From: Nostoc sp. UHCC 0302
Lineage (GTDB): Bacteria > Cyanobacteriota > Cyanobacteriia > Cyanobacteriales > Nostocaceae
Direction of reading: 5' to 3'
Assembly (NCBI RefSeq): GCF_038096175.1
Contig: NZ_CP151099.1
Coordinates: 6,984,001 to 7,048,000, forward strand
DNA length: 64,000 bases
Shown here: in pieces, positions 39,410-48,718 of the stretch
How the letters are laid out: each line of letters begins with the position of its first letter
Position numbering within the stretch: position 1 is the stretch's first letter
Made by a program: the position numbers and the translations under genes
Notes under the pieces: model-generated
Seen by the model: only the letters and a program-made list of their open reading frames with translations
Database searches by the model: none
What the model was told of the DNA's origin: nothing

Positions 39410-39649
39410 ATGAGAAAAATAAAATTGGTGAGTGTGAGGCAATCAAAAGCCAAAATTGCATTGAGAAATCAATCCCAAATTTATCAAGAGCCGTTACAAA
39501 CAAAAGCAAATAGTTTTGCTTTTGAACAGACACAGCGTTACAGACATACAACAGGCGAACTCGAAATAGATATTGCATTATCTTGTCTAAATGCTTGCAA
39601 ATATCTACTTGTTTGGATAATTGGACTTTGTTTGTATTCCAGCTTGTAA
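39410..39649 (+). CDS. Hypothetical small membrane protein
   Basis: A possible 79-residue protein: basic N-terminus, polar middle and a C-terminal hydrophobic segment (LLVWIIGLCLYSSL) that could anchor it. No Shine-Dalgarno is visible, so it may not be expressed. It lies in the gap between the hemF-like and ATC-hydrolase-like genes, in the same direction. Family not recognised. Confidence 0.3.
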   Translation: MRKIKLVSVRQSKAKIALRNQSQIYQEPLQTKANSFAFEQTQRYRHTTGELEIDIALSCLNACKYLLVWIIGLCLYSSL

Positions 39650-39702
39650 AGGTTAATACCAAAACTAGCTGCTAGTTTTAATAAGTGGAGGAAAAAATAA
39701 CG

Positions 39703-40332
39703 ATGAGCATAGAAAAAAACCTAGTTACAGGCAATCTCCGAATGGAAGATATCATCAATCTTGATGAATCGAAAGCAATGAGTTTGTTTAGAAATAGATT
39801 TAAAAGATACAAAAAGCTGGTAGAAGAGATAGGAGACGAAGCCGCTTTTGAAAAGATAATGGAAAAATATCCTGAACAACAAAAAGCTTTAATGGGTACT
39901 TTCATTGATAACAATACCTTAGCTATAGGCTTTAAGAAAGCTTCTCCCTTACTTGGGCTGATGGGCTTCGTTATGGAAATAGTAGATGTTTCTCAGAATG
40001 GAACAGATGCAGCATTGGAAATCCAAAGAGTTTGCCCAGTTTTATCAATTTCTAAAGAATATGGTTTTGATAACCCATGCCGTGTTTTTTGTGAGATGGA
40101 ACAAGAAGCTACTAGAAGAGCTTTCCCTAACATGAAAGCTTCAATTCTCAGTAAACAAGCAGAAGGCAATTGTGTTTGTGTATTTAAGTATGAAAGATCT
40201 ACAAATAAAGTAGTAGGAATAACTAAATCTAAGAACTTAATAAATCGCATGATAGAGCTATTTAGCATAGTTCCTAGCTTTATAGAGATTGGGATTAAGA
40301 TGCTCAAAATGCATCTAATTAAGTTGAAGTAA
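39703..40332 (+). CDS. L-2-amino-thiazoline-4-carboxylic acid hydrolase-like protein
   Basis: A 209-residue protein from ATG 39703, preceded by GGAGG at 39686-39690. The C-terminal half shows the pattern of the ATC-hydrolase-like family: CPVLSISKEYGF, CRVFCEMEQEATRRAF, then CVCVFKYER, with conserved Cys residues that in characterised members form the hydrolase site. Named members hydrolyse ATC to S-carbamoyl-cysteine; others have unknown substrates, and V4R-like sensor domains look similar. The N-terminal half is helical. Position inside the Rieske-HemF-CKX cluster suggests a biosynthetic rather than catabolic job. Assignment is moderate. Confidence 0.5.
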   Translation: MSIEKNLVTGNLRMEDIINLDESKAMSLFRNRFKRYKKLVEEIGDEAAFEKIMEKYPEQQKALMGTFIDNNTLAIGFKKASPLLGLMGFVMEIVDVSQNGTDAALEIQRVCPVLSISKEYGFDNPCRVFCEMEQEATRRAFPNMKASILSKQAEGNCVCVFKYERSTNKVVGITKSKNLINRMIELFSIVPSFIEIGIKMLKMHLIKLK

Positions 40333-40591
40333 TAGACCCATACAGAAATATTTGTGCAAAAGTCTATCTAAAAATTATTTTTCGTAAACCTAGTAGGGTG
40401 CGTTGTCGTGCAGCGCAACACACCATCTTCAGGTCATCTATTGGAGTGCGTTAGGTATTCCGCTACACTTTACATCTGAAAAATAGCGTTTTTAAGCCTC
40501 TGACACCATTTGCTACAACCCAGTAAACCACATAGTATTCATTAAATTCCCATTCAACCCAGTCAAAAAATAGTTTCGTAACCTTATTTTC

Positions 40592-42034
40592 ATGAGTAGC
40601 ATTATTTCAGATTTAAAACATCTTATTGAAGGCGAAGTCAGCAATACTAAAGAAGACTTAGAGGCTGTGTCTCATGATTTTGGTGGCATTATTCAAAAAC
40701 GGCCTCAAATTGTTGTTCGTCCTCAAAACTCTACTGATATTGCTAAAGCCATAAAGTATGCTGCAAATCAAGAGTTAACTATTTCATCACGGGCTGCGGG
40801 TCATTCATTAAGTGGTCAATCTTTGAACCAAGATGGAATTCTCTTAGATATGAGAAATCTTAATCAAATTCATGAATTCCACGCGGATGAACTTTGGTTC
40901 AAAGCTGATGCTGGCGTTACTTGGAAGCAAATAGTTGATACTTCAATACCGTATGGTGTGATTCCTCCTGTCCTCACAAATAACTTTGAAGTAACTTTAG
41001 GCGGAACTCTCTCAGCAGGCGGTTTAGGATTGAGTTCTTTTCGTTATGGTTCTCAAGCTGACAATTGTTTAGGTTTGGAAGTTGTAACTGGAACAGGTGA
41101 TATTGTCTGGTGTACATCAGAACATAATAGCGAACTTTTCTATCACGTTCTTTGTGGTTATGGTCAGTTTGGCATCATTACCAAAGTACAAAATCGGCTG
41201 AGAAAATACCGCCCCTATACTCGCAGCTATTCTCTTTGTTATGACGACTTAGACACTCTTTTAAATGATCAGCGTTTTCTGATTTCAGAAGGACTGATTG
41301 ATGGTTTAGTATCTTTATTTTCTCCATGTTTATTAGGAGTATCTAGAGTAAATGAAAAGGGAATACGGCCCTTAATACAATGGTTTTACAGGATGCAAAT
41401 TACTCTAGAAGTCAATTCTGTAAAAGATATAAATGAGCAAAAATTACTTTCTAACTTAAATTTCTATCGTCACATCCACACTGAAGACCTGGCTTTTGAC
41501 AAGTTTATCCAACCGATAGCGCAAGTAACTCGTTCTGTAGGTACTGCTAATTCTTGGATAGACGTTCTGCTGCCAAGTTCAGTTGCTAAAGAATATATTG
41601 ATATTGCTCTTGAGCGCATACCTACTTTCACGGACTTCCGAACTATACCTGTTGGTTCATTTTGTCTACTTTCTGGCAATACTAAAATGCCTATGTTCCC
41701 TTTACCCGATGATGAGTTAATTATCGGATTGGGGATGTATCCTACTATCCCTAAAGCCCAAGTAAAACCGGTTTTAGAGCAGTTAAATCTACTTACTGAC
41801 CTTGCTTTAGAAATGGGTGGCAAAAGATATATGGCTACTTGGGTAGAATTTGACCTTCCACGCTGGCGACTTCAATTTGGTAATTCCTGGTCTAAAATTA
41901 ATGAAATTAAAAGGAAATATGACCCTAATGGAATACTAAACCCTGGCTTTTTCAAGTATGAAGAAATCGCACAGATAGATAAGAGCAGTCTTTACAGTAG
42001 AATTCAGGAGCCAGAAGTCAGTATTCACAAGTAA
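40592..42034 (+). CDS. Cytokinin-dehydrogenase-like FAD oxidoreductase
   Basis: A 480-residue BBE/PCMH-type flavoprotein. His71 in AAGHSLSGQS is the usual covalent FAD attachment. Motifs VTLGGTLSAGGLGLSSFRYGSQADN, VVTGTGDIVWC and GYGQFGIIT (given in pieces, residues about 130-200) match plant and Nostoc cytokinin dehydrogenases more closely than sugar-lactone oxidases; the C-terminus KYDPNGILNPG is shared. Cytokinin dehydrogenases oxidise the side chain of isopentenyl- or zeatin-type adenines. No secretion signal, so cytosolic. Surroundings (two Rieske enzymes, HemF, exporter) suggest it may instead oxidise a pathway intermediate. Substrate remains open. Confidence 0.8.
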   Translation: MSSIISDLKHLIEGEVSNTKEDLEAVSHDFGGIIQKRPQIVVRPQNSTDIAKAIKYAANQELTISSRAAGHSLSGQSLNQDGILLDMRNLNQIHEFHADELWFKADAGVTWKQIVDTSIPYGVIPPVLTNNFEVTLGGTLSAGGLGLSSFRYGSQADNCLGLEVVTGTGDIVWCTSEHNSELFYHVLCGYGQFGIITKVQNRLRKYRPYTRSYSLCYDDLDTLLNDQRFLISEGLIDGLVSLFSPCLLGVSRVNEKGIRPLIQWFYRMQITLEVNSVKDINEQKLLSNLNFYRHIHTEDLAFDKFIQPIAQVTRSVGTANSWIDVLLPSSVAKEYIDIALERIPTFTDFRTIPVGSFCLLSGNTKMPMFPLPDDELIIGLGMYPTIPKAQVKPVLEQLNLLTDLALEMGGKRYMATWVEFDLPRWRLQFGNSWSKINEIKRKYDPNGILNPGFFKYEEIAQIDKSSLYSRIQEPEVSIHK

Positions 42035-42249
42035 AAGAGGCTTTATATATTGTTTTGTGGTGCAACAATTTAGTGGCGGGTATGAATCCCCTACTAATGC
42101 TTACTGAGCGTACTTGTGCTGAGCGCAGCCGAAGTAGTCGAAGTATTGATTCTGACTTCTAAATTCTTTTTCAATAATTTTTAGTTAACGCATAATTTCT
42201 ATTTAATTTATGCTTTTAAAAAATAAATTTGAGGTTAAATCATATAAAA

Positions 42250-42717
42250 ATGAATTTCATGCATTACTATAGCCGCCCTGGGTTAAATTACCATTCATGT
42301 AACTATGTGACTGTTTACTGTTATGCCATATCTAGAAAAAATCCAGGCTGGTCTATTGCAACTACATATAACCTAGATGGCAAAATCCTCGCAACAGCAC
42401 GCCAATACTTGGGGAACGTGCCTGAGAAAATTGCAGAATATCAAAGCATTATCTTGGGTTTGAAAATATCTCAAGAATTAAACTTTCGTCAGGTAATGCT
42501 TTGTAGTACTAATCAGCAAATTATAAATCAGATTGATGGTTTTTGTAATATTGATGATTTGGATTTAATACCACTTTATGAAAGAGTAATTATTCTTCTG
42601 AGCCGCTTTCAGTTTTACAAGTTTGAGTATAGGTCTTGGTCAAAAATGAATGTGATGTTTAGTACTATTTTTGAAATAACTGAAAATCAAAAACTTTTAA
42701 GTCGTTCTAAAATATAA
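42250..42717 (+). CDS. RNase H-like fold protein lacking catalytic residues
   Basis: A 155-residue protein from ATG 42250 (an in-frame TTG at 42229 adds seven). The layout follows RNase HI / RVT_3-like domains: AISRKNPGWSIAT (family DGASRGNPG), KIAEYQSIILGLKISQ (family NEAEYxALIxGL) and MLCSTNQQIINQIDG (family GDSQLVxxQI). The first Asp is Cys/Tyr, and the third Asp (GDS) is STN, so metal-dependent nuclease activity is probably lost; only the Glu remains. It may bind nucleic acid, or be a cyanobacterial relic. It ends 15 bp before devB-like gene, likely co-transcribed. Confidence 0.7.
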   Translation: MNFMHYYSRPGLNYHSCNYVTVYCYAISRKNPGWSIATTYNLDGKILATARQYLGNVPEKIAEYQSIILGLKISQELNFRQVMLCSTNQQIINQIDGFCNIDDLDLIPLYERVIILLSRFQFYKFEYRSWSKMNVMFSTIFEITENQKLLSRSKI

Positions 42718-42732
42718 GTAATTGTAAGAACA

Positions 42733-43947
42733 ATGTTGCAAGACTCTGAGGAAGTTAGAAAACCATCTCTATTTCCACCCTATTTACGCTGGTTAATTGC
42801 TTTAGGTATTGCCTGCATGGTGGGGATATCAGCAGGAGTTTTATATTTAGCCCGTCTATCAGCTACAACTAAACGTCCAGCAGTTACTTCACAAGTTAAA
42901 CAAGTAGTTATTTCCAAAGTAAATGCATTGGGAAGATTGGAGCCAGCAGGTGAAGTAATTAAGATTTCGGCTCCTACTAATCCTAGTTTTGGTAGTGGTA
43001 GCCGTGTAGCTAAACTGTTAGTTGATGAAGGCACACAGGTACGATCGCAACAAATCATTGCTATTTTAGATAATCGCGATCGCCTGCAAGCTAATTTGAT
43101 AGAAGCACAACAGCAAGCTAGAGTTGCCCAATTTCGTCTTGCTCAGGTCAAAGCAGGAGCAAAACAAGGTGAACTTGCAGCCATACAAGCGAATGTGAGA
43201 AATCTGCAAGCCGAGTTAGATGGTGAAATCCAAACTCAGCAGGCTACTATCGCTCGTATGCAAGCAGAGTTGCAGAATGCAGAGATAGAATTTCGTCGCA
43301 ACCAAACTCTTTATAATGAAGGAGCGATCGCTGCTTCTGCACTAGACAGTCGCAAACTAGCTCTCACAAGCGCTCAAGAACAGTTAAGCGGTGCTAAGGC
43401 AGGTTTAGAACGAACTCAACGCACACTCACTGCACAGATTCAAGAAGCCAAAGCCACCTTAGAAAAAACAGCCGAAGTTCGTCCTACAGATGTAGCAACA
43501 GCACAAGCAGAAGTAGATAGTGCTATTGCTACAGTTGATAAAATTCAAGCCGAACTCGATTTGGCATATATTCGCGCACCAAAAGCCGGTCAAATTCTGC
43601 GAATTATTGCTCATCCTGGTGAAACAGTAGGAAACGAAGGAATTGTCGAACTTGGGCAAACTGAGCGGATGTTTGCAGTAGCAGAAATTTACGAAAGTGA
43701 TATTGCCAAGATTCGCCCAGGGCAAAGTGCTAGTATTAGCAGTCCCAGCAATGCCTTCCCCGGTAAGTTAGGCGGAACAGTTGATCAAATTGGTTTAAAA
43801 GTTGCTAAGAAAGATGTGCTGGATAGCGATCCAACAACGGCAACAGATGCCAGAGTAATTGAGGTCAAAATTCGTTTAGATCAAGCTGCGAGTAGGCAGG
43901 TTGCTCGCTTTACTAATCTTCAGGTTAATGTTGAAGTTAATTTATGA
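42733..43947 (+). CDS. devB: DevB-like membrane fusion protein (HlyD family)
   Basis: A 404-residue periplasmic adaptor with one N-terminal membrane helix (about 20-40), a lipoyl/barrel-sandwich region, a long coiled coil (about 115-260, Gln/Ala/Glu-rich) and a C-terminal beta-barrel (KAGQILRIIAHPGE... onwards). Cyanobacterial DevB-type proteins bridge the DevCA ABC transporter and TolC/HgdD to export glycolipids, for example heterocyst glycolipids; substrates vary between paralogs. It begins 15 bp after the RNase H-like gene and precedes DevC and DevA homologs, forming a complete transporter. The symbol denotes the family, not proven identity to heterocyst devB. Confidence 0.9.
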   Translation: MLQDSEEVRKPSLFPPYLRWLIALGIACMVGISAGVLYLARLSATTKRPAVTSQVKQVVISKVNALGRLEPAGEVIKISAPTNPSFGSGSRVAKLLVDEGTQVRSQQIIAILDNRDRLQANLIEAQQQARVAQFRLAQVKAGAKQGELAAIQANVRNLQAELDGEIQTQQATIARMQAELQNAEIEFRRNQTLYNEGAIAASALDSRKLALTSAQEQLSGAKAGLERTQRTLTAQIQEAKATLEKTAEVRPTDVATAQAEVDSAIATVDKIQAELDLAYIRAPKAGQILRIIAHPGETVGNEGIVELGQTERMFAVAEIYESDIAKIRPGQSASISSPSNAFPGKLGGTVDQIGLKVAKKDVLDSDPTTATDARVIEVKIRLDQAASRQVARFTNLQVNVEVNL

Positions 43948-44094
43948 AAGAGGCAGAATTCAGTTCTTGCTGACTAAAAGTTATAAAAATCTCACGCAGA
44001 GTCGCAGAGTCGCAGAGAGAAAAATTGAGTATTTTTTCTTATTACTCTGTTACTCAGCGTCTCTGTGGTTTTTTATTTCAAATTAATTTAAATT

Positions 44095-45264
44095 ATGATA
44101 ATTACTATGTTTAAACGCAATATTCCATTAGCTTGGTTGCAATTAATAAAACAAAAGGGACGTTTTGTTGTTGCCATATTGGGAATTACTTTTGCTGTTT
44201 TTCTTATGTTAATGCAGCTTGGCTTTCAATCTGCTTTATATGATAGCAATACTCGATTTCATGTGCTATTAAAAACTGACTTGGTAGTGATTAGCCGCCA
44301 AGCGCAAAACTTAGGACTTCTGAGTAGTTTTCCTCGCCGTCGATTATTTCAAGCTGCTAACTTAGCAGAAGTTGAATCAGTTAATCCCTTGTATATTCGC
44401 TTAGGAGTTTGGAAGAGTCTCGAAACTAAACTTGATGAATCAATTCTAGTTATTGGCTTTAATCCAGAAAAACCAGCGTTTAATTTGCCAGAAGTTAATC
44501 AAAATTTAGCTCTGATTAAATATCCAGATACATTATTGTTTGACCGCAACGCCAACGGTAAATATCAAGAAGCGATCGCACAAATATCTCAAGGTAAATC
44601 TGTCACAACAGAACTGCAAGGACGTAGAGTTAATATTCAGGGTTTATATGAAGTCGGCGCGTCTTTTGTAGCCAATGCTAGTGTAATTACAAGTGACCAA
44701 AACTTTTTACGAATTTTTTCTTCACAGCAACCAGGGAAAGTTAATCTGGGTTTAATTCAATTAAAATCTGGTAGTGATGCCAATGTAGTAGTTAAAGCGT
44801 TGCGGTCTTACCTTTCAGATGATGTAAAAGTTCTTACCCGTCAGGAATTTATTGATTTTGAAAAGAAATATTGGCAAGAAAGTGGCGCGATCGGTTTTAT
44901 CTTTTCTTTGGGTGTAACTATCGGGTTTTTAGTTGGTGTGATTATTGTCTACCAAATTATCTACAGCGATGTTATGGATCACCTTGCTGAATACGCCACA
45001 CTGAAAGCAATGGGGTTTCGCAATGTTTACCTATTATTTGTTGTCTTACAAGAAGCATTAATTTTAGCTGTATTCGGTTATATTCCTGGCTGTGTAATTT
45101 CTTTTGGAATGTATAACTTAACTAGAAGCGCTACAAAACTACCGCTGTTTATGACTTCTGAGCGAGTAATTCAGGTATTGATATTGACAATTGTTATGTG
45201 TTTAATATCTGGGGCGATCGCTATGCGTAAATTAAACTCGGCAGACCCGGCAGATATTTTTTAA
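44095..45264 (+). CDS. devC: DevC-like ABC transporter permease (FtsX/MacB family)
   Basis: A 389-residue permease. N-terminal membrane helix at about 20-45 (AWLQLIKQKGRFVVAILGITFAVFLMLM in pieces), a large periplasmic domain (45-265), and three C-terminal helices of the FtsX domain (about 270-380). ATG at 44107 (MFKRNIPLAW) is the start most DevC proteins use; ATG 44095 adds four residues. It works with the preceding fusion protein and following ATPase to push amphiphilic substrates to the outer membrane. The gap to the ATPase contains a nine-unit 21-bp repeat. Confidence 0.93.
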   Translation: MIITMFKRNIPLAWLQLIKQKGRFVVAILGITFAVFLMLMQLGFQSALYDSNTRFHVLLKTDLVVISRQAQNLGLLSSFPRRRLFQAANLAEVESVNPLYIRLGVWKSLETKLDESILVIGFNPEKPAFNLPEVNQNLALIKYPDTLLFDRNANGKYQEAIAQISQGKSVTTELQGRRVNIQGLYEVGASFVANASVITSDQNFLRIFSSQQPGKVNLGLIQLKSGSDANVVVKALRSYLSDDVKVLTRQEFIDFEKKYWQESGAIGFIFSLGVTIGFLVGVIIVYQIIYSDVMDHLAEYATLKAMGFRNVYLLFVVLQEALILAVFGYIPGCVISFGMYNLTRSATKLPLFMTSERVIQVLILTIVMCLISGAIAMRKLNSADPADIF

Positions 45265-45273
45265 TCAGTTTTC

Positions 45274-45462
45274 GACATCAAAACCAGCTTTTGCGACATC
45301 AAAACCAGCTTTTGTGACATCAAAACCAGCTTTTGTGACTTCAAAACTAGCTTTTGCGACATCAAAACCAGCTTTTGTGACATCAAAACCAGCTTTTGTG
45401 ACATCAAAACCAGCTTTTGCGACATCAAAACTAGCTTTTGCGACTCAAAAACTAACTTTTGC
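45274..45462. repeat. 21-bp tandem repeat, 9 units, between devC and devA
   Basis: Unit GACATCAAAACCAGCTTTTGC/T in nine contiguous copies, the last with an internal change. No spacers. Same unit length as the unrelated 28377-28544 array, and also keeping an open frame (TSKPAFV heptads). It sits within an otherwise tight operon, so it is transcribed. Confidence 0.92.
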
Positions 45463-45560
45463 GACTCGTAAAACTTTTACTCTTAACAAATTTCAGCAAA
45501 TCTACTTAATATAGTAGCTTTCAGCTTTTGAACTCTTTCGGCAGTTTGTTGCTAATAATT

Positions 45561-46292
45561 ATGCAAATTTTAAATTACTATCACTCGAAGCAATTGTTTC
45601 CCTATGAGTCTGTGATTTCCATTCGTAATATCAATCACTTTTTTGGAAAAAAAAGCTTACGGAAACAAGTTCTATTTAATATCAACCTAGATATTTACCC
45701 TGGTGAAATAGTGATTATGACTGGGCCATCTGGTTCAGGAAAAACCACTTTGCTATCCTTGATTGGTGGATTGCGTTCTTGTCAGTACGGTAGTTTAAAA
45801 GTTATTGGTCGGGAACTCTGCGGTGCTGAACAAAATCAGTTAATCAAAGTACGGAGACAAATTGGCTATATTTTCCAATCCCATAACCTTTTGAATAGTT
45901 TAACAGCCCGGCAAAATGTCGAGATGTCTTTGGAACTGCACGATCGCCTATCCTGGAAAGCAAGACAGGCAAGGGCTGTACGAATGCTAGAAGCAGTAGG
46001 ATTAGGAAATTACGTTAATTCCTACCCAGAAAATCTGTCTGGTGGTCAAAAGCAACGAGTAGCGATCGCCCGTGCTTTGGTGGCGAATCCTAAAATTATT
46101 CTTGCTGATGAACCAACGGCATCACTTGATAAGAAATCAGGGCGAGAGGTGGTGGAACTGATGCAAACTCTTGCGCAAGAGCAAAGCTGTACTATCCTGC
46201 TCGTTACCCATGACAGCCGGATTCTGGATATTGCCCCTCGGATTCTTCATATGGAAGACGGTTATTTATTAGTTGATAATAAAGATAACTAG
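45561..46292 (+). CDS. devA: DevA-like ABC transporter ATP-binding protein
   Basis: A 243-residue ATPase from ATG 45561 (TTG at 45528 adds eleven). Walker A GPSGSGKTT, Q-loop FQSHNLL, signature LSGGQKQR, Walker B IILADEPTA and H-loop VTHDSR are all intact, and the core after NINHFFGKKSLRKQVL is typical of DevA. It energises the DevBC exporter encoded upstream. The N-terminal 20 residues are unusual compared with relatives. The array of 21-bp repeats separates it from devC by about 300 bp, perhaps weakening translational coupling. Confidence 0.94.
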   Translation: MQILNYYHSKQLFPYESVISIRNINHFFGKKSLRKQVLFNINLDIYPGEIVIMTGPSGSGKTTLLSLIGGLRSCQYGSLKVIGRELCGAEQNQLIKVRRQIGYIFQSHNLLNSLTARQNVEMSLELHDRLSWKARQARAVRMLEAVGLGNYVNSYPENLSGGQKQRVAIARALVANPKIILADEPTASLDKKSGREVVELMQTLAQEQSCTILLVTHDSRILDIAPRILHMEDGYLLVDNKDN

Positions 46293-46730
46293 CTATTTAC
46301 AGTGTTGCTGAAGAAGAGATACAGCTAGTTCAAAACTATTAGGTTGAGTTTGTACTGCGTAAGCTTCTCTTTCTAAATCTTGTCTGTGAACATCGGTATA
46401 ACGCATAAAAAATGGTCGAGCATAATTGCTAGGCTGAACCTTTAAACCTAAAGTTTTTATCTTCCCTTTTCCTGCACACACTTGTGCAGCATGAACTGCT
46501 TCGTGGATTAACGTCTGAGTACCAATGTGTAACTCAAAAACTATGGGATTAATCCAAATTTTTTTATCAGCATCTCTTAATAAACCATAAGCCCCTCGTT
46601 TTGGTGGTAGCTGAATTATTACCTGAAATCCAAATTTTTCTAACTGACTTTTTAAATCTAGAAATTTTCGGTCAGGATTGGGTGCTTGGGAAACTAATAA
46701 TAAAGAATTTAAGATCAAAAATTTTATCAT
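46293..46730 (-). CDS. Hypothetical HExxH-type protein
   Basis: A 145-residue protein with a hydrophobic start (signal or anchor, residues 3-15). The zinc-metallopeptidase motif HEAVH is at residues 76-80, and an acidic residue downstream (REAYAVQT) could be the third ligand, gluzincin-like. No recognised family. It ends directly at the devA stop, tail-to-tail. Proteolytic activity is inference from the motif only; many small cyanobacterial proteins with this motif are uncharacterised. Confidence 0.7.
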   Translation of the reverse strand: MIKFLILNSLLLVSQAPNPDRKFLDLKSQLEKFGFQVIIQLPPKRGAYGLLRDADKKIWINPIVFELHIGTQTLIHEAVHAAQVCAGKGKIKTLGLKVQPSNYARPFFMRYTDVHRQDLEREAYAVQTQPNSFELAVSLLQQHCK

Positions 46731-46890
46731 TAAATTTTATAATACCTTGCCCAGAAAGCTAATCTTGGGGCAAAAATTTGTACTAATGTGACTAATATTA
46801 CTCTAGCAGTCAATATCAGCAGGATAACTGCTCGCTACCCAGTGCAATAGTTAGCGCTAGGATGACTATGTATTTTTTGAAAGTATAAAT

Positions 46891-48534
46891 ATGGTGCAAA
46901 TTTTTTACGTAAATCCAGGGACAGGCAGTGATACCAATTCTGGTAGCGAACAAACTCCATTCAAAACGATTACGCAAGCCTTAAAGGTAGCTACACTCGG
47001 CACTAAAATTCAACTGGCACAAGGAAATTATAATGCTGCCAGTGGTGAAACTTTTCCCCTAACAGTTCCATCTGGGGTGACAGTGGTAGGTAATGAAGCC
47101 AACAAAGGCAGCGGCATTTTGATTGAAGGAACTGGTAACTACCTGAGTCGTACTTTTGCTGGTCAAAACGTCACCTTCGTGCTGCTGACTAGCGCCGAAC
47201 TCCGGGGAGTAACTGTAACAAATCTAGCTAGCCGTGGTAGTGGAGTCTGGGTAGAATCAACTGCCCCTACCATTGCTAATTGCACCTTCACGCAATGCAA
47301 ACGTGAGGGCGTATTTGCTACAGGTGACGCTAACCCAGTTATTTCAGGTAATGTATTTAGTGAGAATGCAGCTAATGGGATTGCGATCGCGAAAAATTCC
47401 AAAGGTCAAATTCAGGGTAACACCTACGTTAAAACAGGTTTTGGGATTGCCATCAGCGACACGGCATCACCCACACTTCTAAATAACAAAATTTACGAAA
47501 ACCGCTCTGGGATTGTTATCTCCGGGAATGCTCGTCCTGTGTTACGTAATAATCTCAGTGAAAATAATACTGATGATGGTCTAACTATAATTGCGAGTGC
47601 TTTACCAGATATCGGCAGTAGTAATAACCCTGGGGGTAACACTCTACGCAATAACGGTAAATTTGATTTACAAAACGCCAGTTCCAATAAACTGGTTTCT
47701 GTGGGGAATCAAATAGATCGAAATAAAGTTGCGGGAAACATAGAGTTTGCAGATACTTCTGTTACTCCGACACCGATACCTGCACCAATTCCATTACCAA
47801 CACCGATACCTACACCAATTCCATTACCAACACCAATACCTTCGCCAATTCCATCACCGACACCGACACCTGCACCAATTCCATCACCGACACCAACACC
47901 AACTCCCTTACCGACACCGATACCTACGCCTGCGCCAACGCCTGCACCTACTTCTATTGACTTAAGCGATATTGCTAATCATTGGGCAGCCGCATTTATT
48001 CGAGAATTAGTCAAACAGGGAATAGTCAACGGTTTCCCTGATCGCACATTTAAACCAGATGCTACAATGACGCGGGCGCAGTTTGCAGCCTTAGTTGTAA
48101 AAGCTTTCAACCCATCGTCAAACCGCGCTGCTACCAAATTCAAAGATGTACCTGCAAACTTTTGGGCATCAAAGGCAATTGAGCAAGCATATCAAGGTTC
48201 ATTTCTATCTGGTTATCCCGATAACACATTTCGCCCTAATCAGAATATTCAACGTGTACAAGTTATAGTTTCTCTGGTGAATGGATTAGGTTTATCTGCT
48301 AATGGTACAACTGCCATCAAAGCTTTTGATGACCAAGCAAAAATTCCTGAATATGCAAAAGATGAGGTTGCAAAAGCTTTAGAAAAGCAGATTATTATCA
48401 ATTATCCAAACCTCAAGCAACTAAATCCTACCCGCGATGCTACACGCGCTGAGGTAGCGGCAATAGTTTATCAAACTTTGGTGGATGCTGGCCGTGTAGC
48501 GGCGATTAACTCACCTTATATCGTAACTGCTTGA
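46891..48534 (+). CDS. DUF1565 beta-helix protein with three SLH domains
   Basis: A 547-residue protein. Residues 3-35 ([20 protein letters not shown]) are a DUF1565 signature, 60-285 a right-handed parallel beta-helix (recurring NxFxxN-type turns), 290-355 a Pro-rich PTPIPxPIP linker and 360-545 three S-layer homology domains (e.g. [20 protein letters not shown]). SLH domains anchor proteins to peptidoglycan-linked polymers. No cleavable signal is apparent at the N-terminus, unusual but seen in cyanobacterial relatives. Probable surface-linked carbohydrate-interacting protein. The linker DNA is an imperfect tandem repeat of CACCAATACC-type units. Confidence 0.9.
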   Translation: MVQIFYVNPGTGSDTNSGSEQTPFKTITQALKVATLGTKIQLAQGNYNAASGETFPLTVPSGVTVVGNEANKGSGILIEGTGNYLSRTFAGQNVTFVLLTSAELRGVTVTNLASRGSGVWVESTAPTIANCTFTQCKREGVFATGDANPVISGNVFSENAANGIAIAKNSKGQIQGNTYVKTGFGIAISDTASPTLLNNKIYENRSGIVISGNARPVLRNNLSENNTDDGLTIIASALPDIGSSNNPGGNTLRNNGKFDLQNASSNKLVSVGNQIDRNKVAGNIEFADTSVTPTPIPAPIPLPTPIPTPIPLPTPIPSPIPSPTPTPAPIPSPTPTPTPLPTPIPTPAPTPAPTSIDLSDIANHWAAAFIRELVKQGIVNGFPDRTFKPDATMTRAQFAALVVKAFNPSSNRAATKFKDVPANFWASKAIEQAYQGSFLSGYPDNTFRPNQNIQRVQVIVSLVNGLGLSANGTTAIKAFDDQAKIPEYAKDEVAKALEKQIIINYPNLKQLNPTRDATRAEVAAIVYQTLVDAGRVAAINSPYIVTA

Positions 48535-48614
48535 TTGACAAACTGGCTTTGTGGGGTGGGGTATTTTGCCCGCCCCATAGGAATTACGCGATACAAATTG
48601 GAATCAAAAACCTT

Positions 48615-48718
48615 ATACCAATTTACGAAAATCTTGATACATATAGATTTCTCGTAGGGACACGGCAATGCCGTGTCCCTACCAAAGTATTTGTATCATT
48701 CTTAAAGTGAAATGGTAT
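48615..48718. mobile_element. MITE-like element with ATACCAATT-type ends
   Basis: Ends ATACCAATTT (48615-48624) and AAATGGTAT (48710-48718). Interior palindrome GTAGGGACACGGCA (48654-48667), single A, exact complement (48669-48682). Related to the element at 9453-9555; the right end overlaps the stop codon of the next gene. Confidence 0.55.

Noticed and set aside
42120-42145. GCTGAGCGCAGCCGAAGTAGTCG as regulatory site
   Set aside because: Matches a dispersed intergenic repeat style rather than a specific operator.
42690-42735. NtcA-type site before the devB-like gene
   Set aside because: No GTA-N8-TAC with proper -10 spacing found, so no claim of heterocyst/nitrogen control.
45314-45514. 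66-codon open frame in the devC-devA gap
   Set aside because: It merely reads the 21-bp repeat; no start signal.
47747-47965. His/Gln/Leu-rich frame overlapping the SLH protein
   Set aside because: Out-of-frame shadow of the proline-rich linker.
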